Shown here one piece after another: positions 59,301 through 64,000 of a stretch of 64,000 nt of DNA. Within the stretch, counting starts at the first letter, position 1. The number at the start of each line of letters is the position of its first letter. Source of the stretch: Paulownia fortunei (taxonomy: Eukaryota; Streptophyta; Magnoliopsida; Lamiales; Paulowniaceae). The DNA lies in the NCBI GenBank assembly GCA_019321725.1, contig CM033110.1, positions 20,143,278 to 20,207,277 on the forward strand, read 5' to 3'. A program made the translations under genes and the position numbers. The notes under the pieces were generated by a model. It was not told the origin of the DNA and made no database searches. It was given only the letters and a program-made list of their open reading frames with translations.

Positions 59301-62300
59301 AGTTTAAATCGAACTAATTTAGATATCGAAAGATTATAACTTAGGGATATCTCAAAAAATTTAATAATCTCTTTGTATTTGAGTATTTTGTCAGGGATAA
59401 TTAAAATAGATCAAGTTGTAGCGTGGGAATCGAAATTCCAAATATTGAGTTTTTTAGTACCATATAATATAGTAGTCCAATCACAAATGAGTTAGAAAAG
59501 TATAAAACTTATTACAAGAAATGACAAAACATATTAAGCTAAGATTCAATGTTTTATTATTTATACTACCAAACCTCTTAAATAAAAATACAGTTAAAAA
59601 ACTTGGATAGAAATACAAAAGTGGTTTTAGTGGCTCAGACCACCTATATTTTGCCATACATTTCATCTCATTTGTGCTCACCTTTGAATTGAACTTTGAT
59701 TCTCCATTGCTTCACAAAATATATATATATATATTTAAATTATCTCTGAGATTACATAAATCAATATTGAGAAGTTAATATATTCATGACATCTCATTTT
59801 GAAAATAATATAATATGCTAATTAACTTTCTGCGTTTATTATTCCTTTTTTTTTTTAAATTTCAATGTTTCATTATTTAATTTATTTTTTCCATAAGCAT
59901 CTTTTAAACCATTTAATATCTTGAGTAATTTTTCATGTAAAGTAAAATAAAAGAGAAGAATCTTTTTCTTTTTTTGTATGATTTCTACAATTAGATTGAT
60001 AAAAGATATGGTCACAATTGAAAGAAACAGGAACACATGGATATGAATTGGAATGTATAATTTAGGTGGCCTACCACAATTTTTTTAATAGCAGGAGTAG
60101 TATACTTTTAATTTTTGTGTATAAGACAAAGTGGAGGAGGAAAGTGTGACGCGGATTTCTGTCACCACTTCTTCTTTTCATTGAACTTGGTCATTGGCCA
60201 ACCCACGACAAATTTCCAAGTTTCTTGGTGCAGATGCATATATACCTCTTTATTTACTTTTAATTAAAAATACTATTATATATATATATATTGTACTACG
60301 TACTATTATTCTATGTTTATAATAATATACTTTATTAAGTGATTCCCAAACAGTGGGGTAGACATATGATACAAGTTAAACAAAATCAAAACCACAATCT
60401 TTTCTAAGGTTTATCCTCACAATGATTAAGGTTTTAATTAATTAAGGTTTGCAGACGTCAGTATTACCTTAAGTTGTTTAACTTGAGCAGTACTATCAAA
60501 TTGCATTTGAATTAAAGATTTTTGGGAATTAAAGATTTAAAATTTATATCTAACAAATTTATTACACCTGTTTGTATAATTTGGAGGATCAAATTTTTAG
60601 CATTCATTTTTAAGCTATTTTTTAAATATTAAAATGAATTTCAGATTTACCTAATATCGTAGTTATTACTAAATTCTTGATTTTAAATTCTTTTTTCATC
60701 TTTAAATCCATCAATCACAACACGAACTAACTTATTTTAATCAATACTTTTTTTTCTGAGTACATAAACCCATATAATTTTCTTTCAAACTTAAGTTTGT
60801 GCCAAAAGGTAAAAGGTCTTGTAACTAATATTCTTTGAAGTTCTTAGATCATTAGCTATATTTTTTGAAGTCAATAAAATTGACCTGAAGTCTCAGAAAA
60901 AAAAAAAAATTGATTCCGAGGGCCAATGAGTATGCATTGACCTACTACAATTTTTTCAATTCCTCTTGTCATTGTTTTTATTAGGGTAGAAACTTCAAAA
61001 CTTGTGATTTGTACTTGTTTGGAGTCGAATTTTTAATTTTAATTTGATGTTTTATCTTATATTTTATATTATAATCAAATATTAATATATATAACATTTT
61101 TTTAAATATACATTTGATGTTTTAACGTATATATGTGAAGTAAACTATTTCAAATTACACAAATTGGTCGTGGATTTTGATCGTTGGTCCATCCGTAAGC
61201 TACATACATATACAGACTCCACAAAGTGGATAATCATATTTTTTCTGAGATTTACAAGCCTCAAAATCCACTAAGAAACAGCCATGTTCTTGAATTACAG
61301 TAAGAAATAGAGACTTTGTAGTTAGATTTTATTTTTTGCATTACATGTTTATCTAAAAGTGGAAGGTCTGACGTTATTATCCTCATATATTTTTGCAAAT
61401 TGCATGATGGGTTTTGAGATTGGGAATGTTGGGCTCTATGTTCACCTGATTGAACAAAACATTTTACTATAATATTTTCTTGGTCGAGAATGGCCACAAA
61501 CTTGGAAAGTTTTGTCTGGGGAAGGAAATCTGGCCTTTCAAGTGATTTCAAGGCCAGTTATTTTTCAGTCCTCCACTCTATATTAATTAAATAAATTCAT
61601 ATAAATAATAGAACAAGAAGAAAAAGATTAGTTATTACCTCACTTATCAAGTTAGCATGTTTTTGGTTTCATTGTCTTATACCATTCTTGTACTTTTTTG
61701 TTCGGAAATATTTTTGTTTTGCTCATTTTTTTCTTTGAAATTATGATTGGAAAATAATTTCATAAAATAACTATATCTTCAAAACCTACAGTGAATTATA
61801 AGAAAAACACTATCTATATTTTATTTTCAAAATAAGCAAATAAATATTTTTATTTAAAGATGAAATGTTAAATCAAATTGTCAAGTTCAATTGGTCAGAT
61901 ATTAATACTCACTCATCTGAATATAATTTTATACTTTACCCATGAAAATCTTCTCAATTTTTTTTTGAAAAAAATACTACAAAATGGAAGTGAACCCCAA
62001 CATAGTGTAAATTTCATAAAATATATCAGATTAGTGAATATATTAATTTGGCAAATTTATATTAGGAAAAAATATAGAAGGGAAAATAGCAAAGATGAAT
62101 TAAATATTTGAATTGATAACTAGGAAAAATGCATGCCGACAGAGAGTTGTCAAGAACACATGGACACCACGTGTCTTCCTATTTTCTTCAATATATAAAT
62201 ATCAGCAATGCAATTTTATTTTATTTTATTTTATTTAAATAAAATAGAGAATGAAAATGTGAAAACCAAAAAAAAAAGAAGATTCAGATGTACCCAGGAA

Positions 62301-63803
62301 TGACATGGTGTCCAATACCAACTCCATTATTGAGTAAAACCAGCTAATGGCTGTGCATGCATGTTCATCTTGGTCTTCACATTGGGAATGTTTTCCAACA
62401 CTAGGAGGATTCACTTTCTTGCTTTTTACCTTGTCTGCATCTCTTTTATTACGTGTCACTGTTCTGATCGTTTGTTGTGGAATTATTTCAAAATTTTCAA
62501 ATAGGAATGAAGAACACATTTTTAACATGTTTGTTACTTTCATCGATTGGAACAATACAAAATATCTTTGGGATGACCTTGACAATGACATTGTCAAAAT
62601 TAATCTCACTGGGCTAATCTTAGTATAACGATATGATTTGTTCGTACTAATTATTGTTACATAATCATGATTCTTGAACACGGATATGAGGACGTTATAG
62701 ACCAAAATTATTTTTTTCAAAACTAAGAAGTTTGCACAAATCCATCTAGGGATTCATTTCAGGAAATGATGTTTGTGCTTGGCTAGTAGTATAGTGGAGA
62801 ACTATAGCTTCCACTCCCATAGATAACTTTGTTAAAGACACGCCCCTATTTAATCCTACATTATTTATGATACGAGTACATATTTATCTGTCTCGTTTCC
62901 ACATAAGATTTTCTACTGTACATTTTATTACATCTATCATGTGTAAAATTTTATCTCTAAAATGTACACTTGATAGCAATTAGTACAATTCAATAGATGA
63001 TTTAATAGGATTTATAATAAAAGATTTTATCCGATTTCAAAGTGTATATTGTTTAGTTTCTTTTCTGGTAATGGGTCTGTGAGAACTGGAATTATCATAA
63101 ATTTTTTTGGCAAGTTTGGTTTGTCTTTTGCAGGGTAGAAAGGGCCAGTGGACTCGTTATCCATGGGCTCAGCCCAACTGGATGGAGAATAGGTCCATGT
63201 GTAAACTAAAATCTTTGAAGGATCCAGCGATTGAGCTATAAGTTTGGGCTTTAACTCACTGACCAACTTTATATGGCCCTTTTCACAAATTTCACCTGTT
63301 TATTTATCCTTCCTCAGTTTTGTTTACCATAAACCATTACATTTTGGATTATTTTACTCTTTTAAACAAAGTGATATGCATCTTTGAAAGGTAATAAAAA
63401 TTAGGAAAGTGTTGAAATTTCATCTTATTGCTCACCTTATTTGTTACAACTCTGATTACTTCAAAGTTCAATCCTTTATAAAATATTTTATTCAAATTCC
63501 AAAGTGATGTATTTAATTAGATTCAACATAAAAAATCACATTTGAAAAAGATAAAAAAAAAAAAGAATTAATAATGTTAATTTAGCAGTTTCAATGGTAG
63601 GATGAGCAGTTGGTCGAACCCAGAATGGATTATATAATTATTGGCAATGGAAATAGCATTTGATGGTTTACACTGATAATTAATGTCCTCGCGTCAAGAA
63701 AATAAACCATATTAATATTTGCTGAGACAGAGGCCAACAAATGGTCCTTACGTTGTCATCTACTAAAGACAGCTCAAGGAACTAAAAAGTATAAACCGTG
63801 AAA

Positions 63804-63838
<35 letters not shown>

Positions 63839-64000
63839 CACATGCATGTGATAGTGACATTTATTTTCACTCATTTGTGCGGGAAATGTAGAAAGACTAA
63901 TTCATTACAAGACAAGAGAATATTAGTAATAAGATATCATATATAAGATTAAAAATGCCACTAACTATATTTTATCTTTATCTTTGCTTTTTGAGACATC
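56309..64000. other. Intergenic region to the end of the window
   Basis: About 7.7 kb without a supportable gene. After the LBD 3'UTR (about 200-300 bp) it is AT-rich, with TA repeats near 58,000, 59,720, 60,275 and 63,807. A GC-rich patch lies at 58,660-58,800. The largest frame (62235-62720, minus, 161 codons) matches no family I know and is crossed by an opposite-strand frame. Confidence 0.5.
63807..63834. repeat. (AT)n microsatellite
   Basis: About fourteen AT units near the end of the window. Confidence 0.9.

Noticed and set aside
62235..62720. 161-codon minus-strand frame.
   Set aside because: No recognisable domain, an overlapping opposite frame, low-complexity ends and no promoter or splice context; unsupported as a gene.

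Overview
The window is nuclear DNA from a flowering plant, almost certainly a eudicot. Five intron-bearing genes are separated by long AT-rich spacers full of microsatellites, poly-A/T runs and small decayed transposons, and every intact protein belongs to a family well known from Arabidopsis. A closer placement is only a guess; a subterminal-repeat transposon near 52.7 kb has a look I associate with asterids. Nothing prokaryotic, viral or CRISPR-like is present, and I see no new multi-gene system. The unusual material lies inside and between ordinary plant genes.

Layout. 1-3.3 kb is intergenic. 4,905-9,489 (+) is a four-exon NPY-type BTB-NPH3 gene (polar auxin transport and organ initiation). 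Its leader holds an exact 159-bp tandem duplication, and its stop codon cuts off a C-terminal tail that is still readable in frame downstream. 9.5-17.3 kb is intergenic, with a 180-bp MITE candidate and a decayed TRIM-like LTR. 17,265-18,997 (-) is a HOOKLESS1-type GNAT gene with three exons and a GC-AG first intron, flanked by two long CT/GA microsatellites. 19.1-32.3 kb is a gene-poor spacer. 32,295-39,082 (-) is a ten-exon plastid-type casein kinase 2 alpha gene (CKA4-like), also with a GC-AG intron. 39.3-43.8 kb is AT-rich spacer. 43,861-47,360 (+) is a seven-exon queuosine salvage gene (QNG1/DUF2419). A frameshifted N-terminal relic of a formamidase gene lies at 49.5-49.8 kb (-). A terminal-inverted-repeat element with an exon-like insert lies at 52.66-53.22 kb. 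55,566-56,308 (+) is a two-exon class II LOB-domain gene (LBD37/38/39 type). 56.3-64 kb is intergenic.

The genes do not form an operon or an obvious cluster. NPY and HLS1 both act in auxin-linked organ and seedling development, LBD37-39 proteins link nitrogen status to transcription, CK2 alpha is a general kinase here with a plastid-type leader, and QNG1 recycles a tRNA modification base. Exon boundaries were derived by hand from splice motifs, reading phase and remembered homologues. In all five genes the joined exons give one uninterrupted frame.
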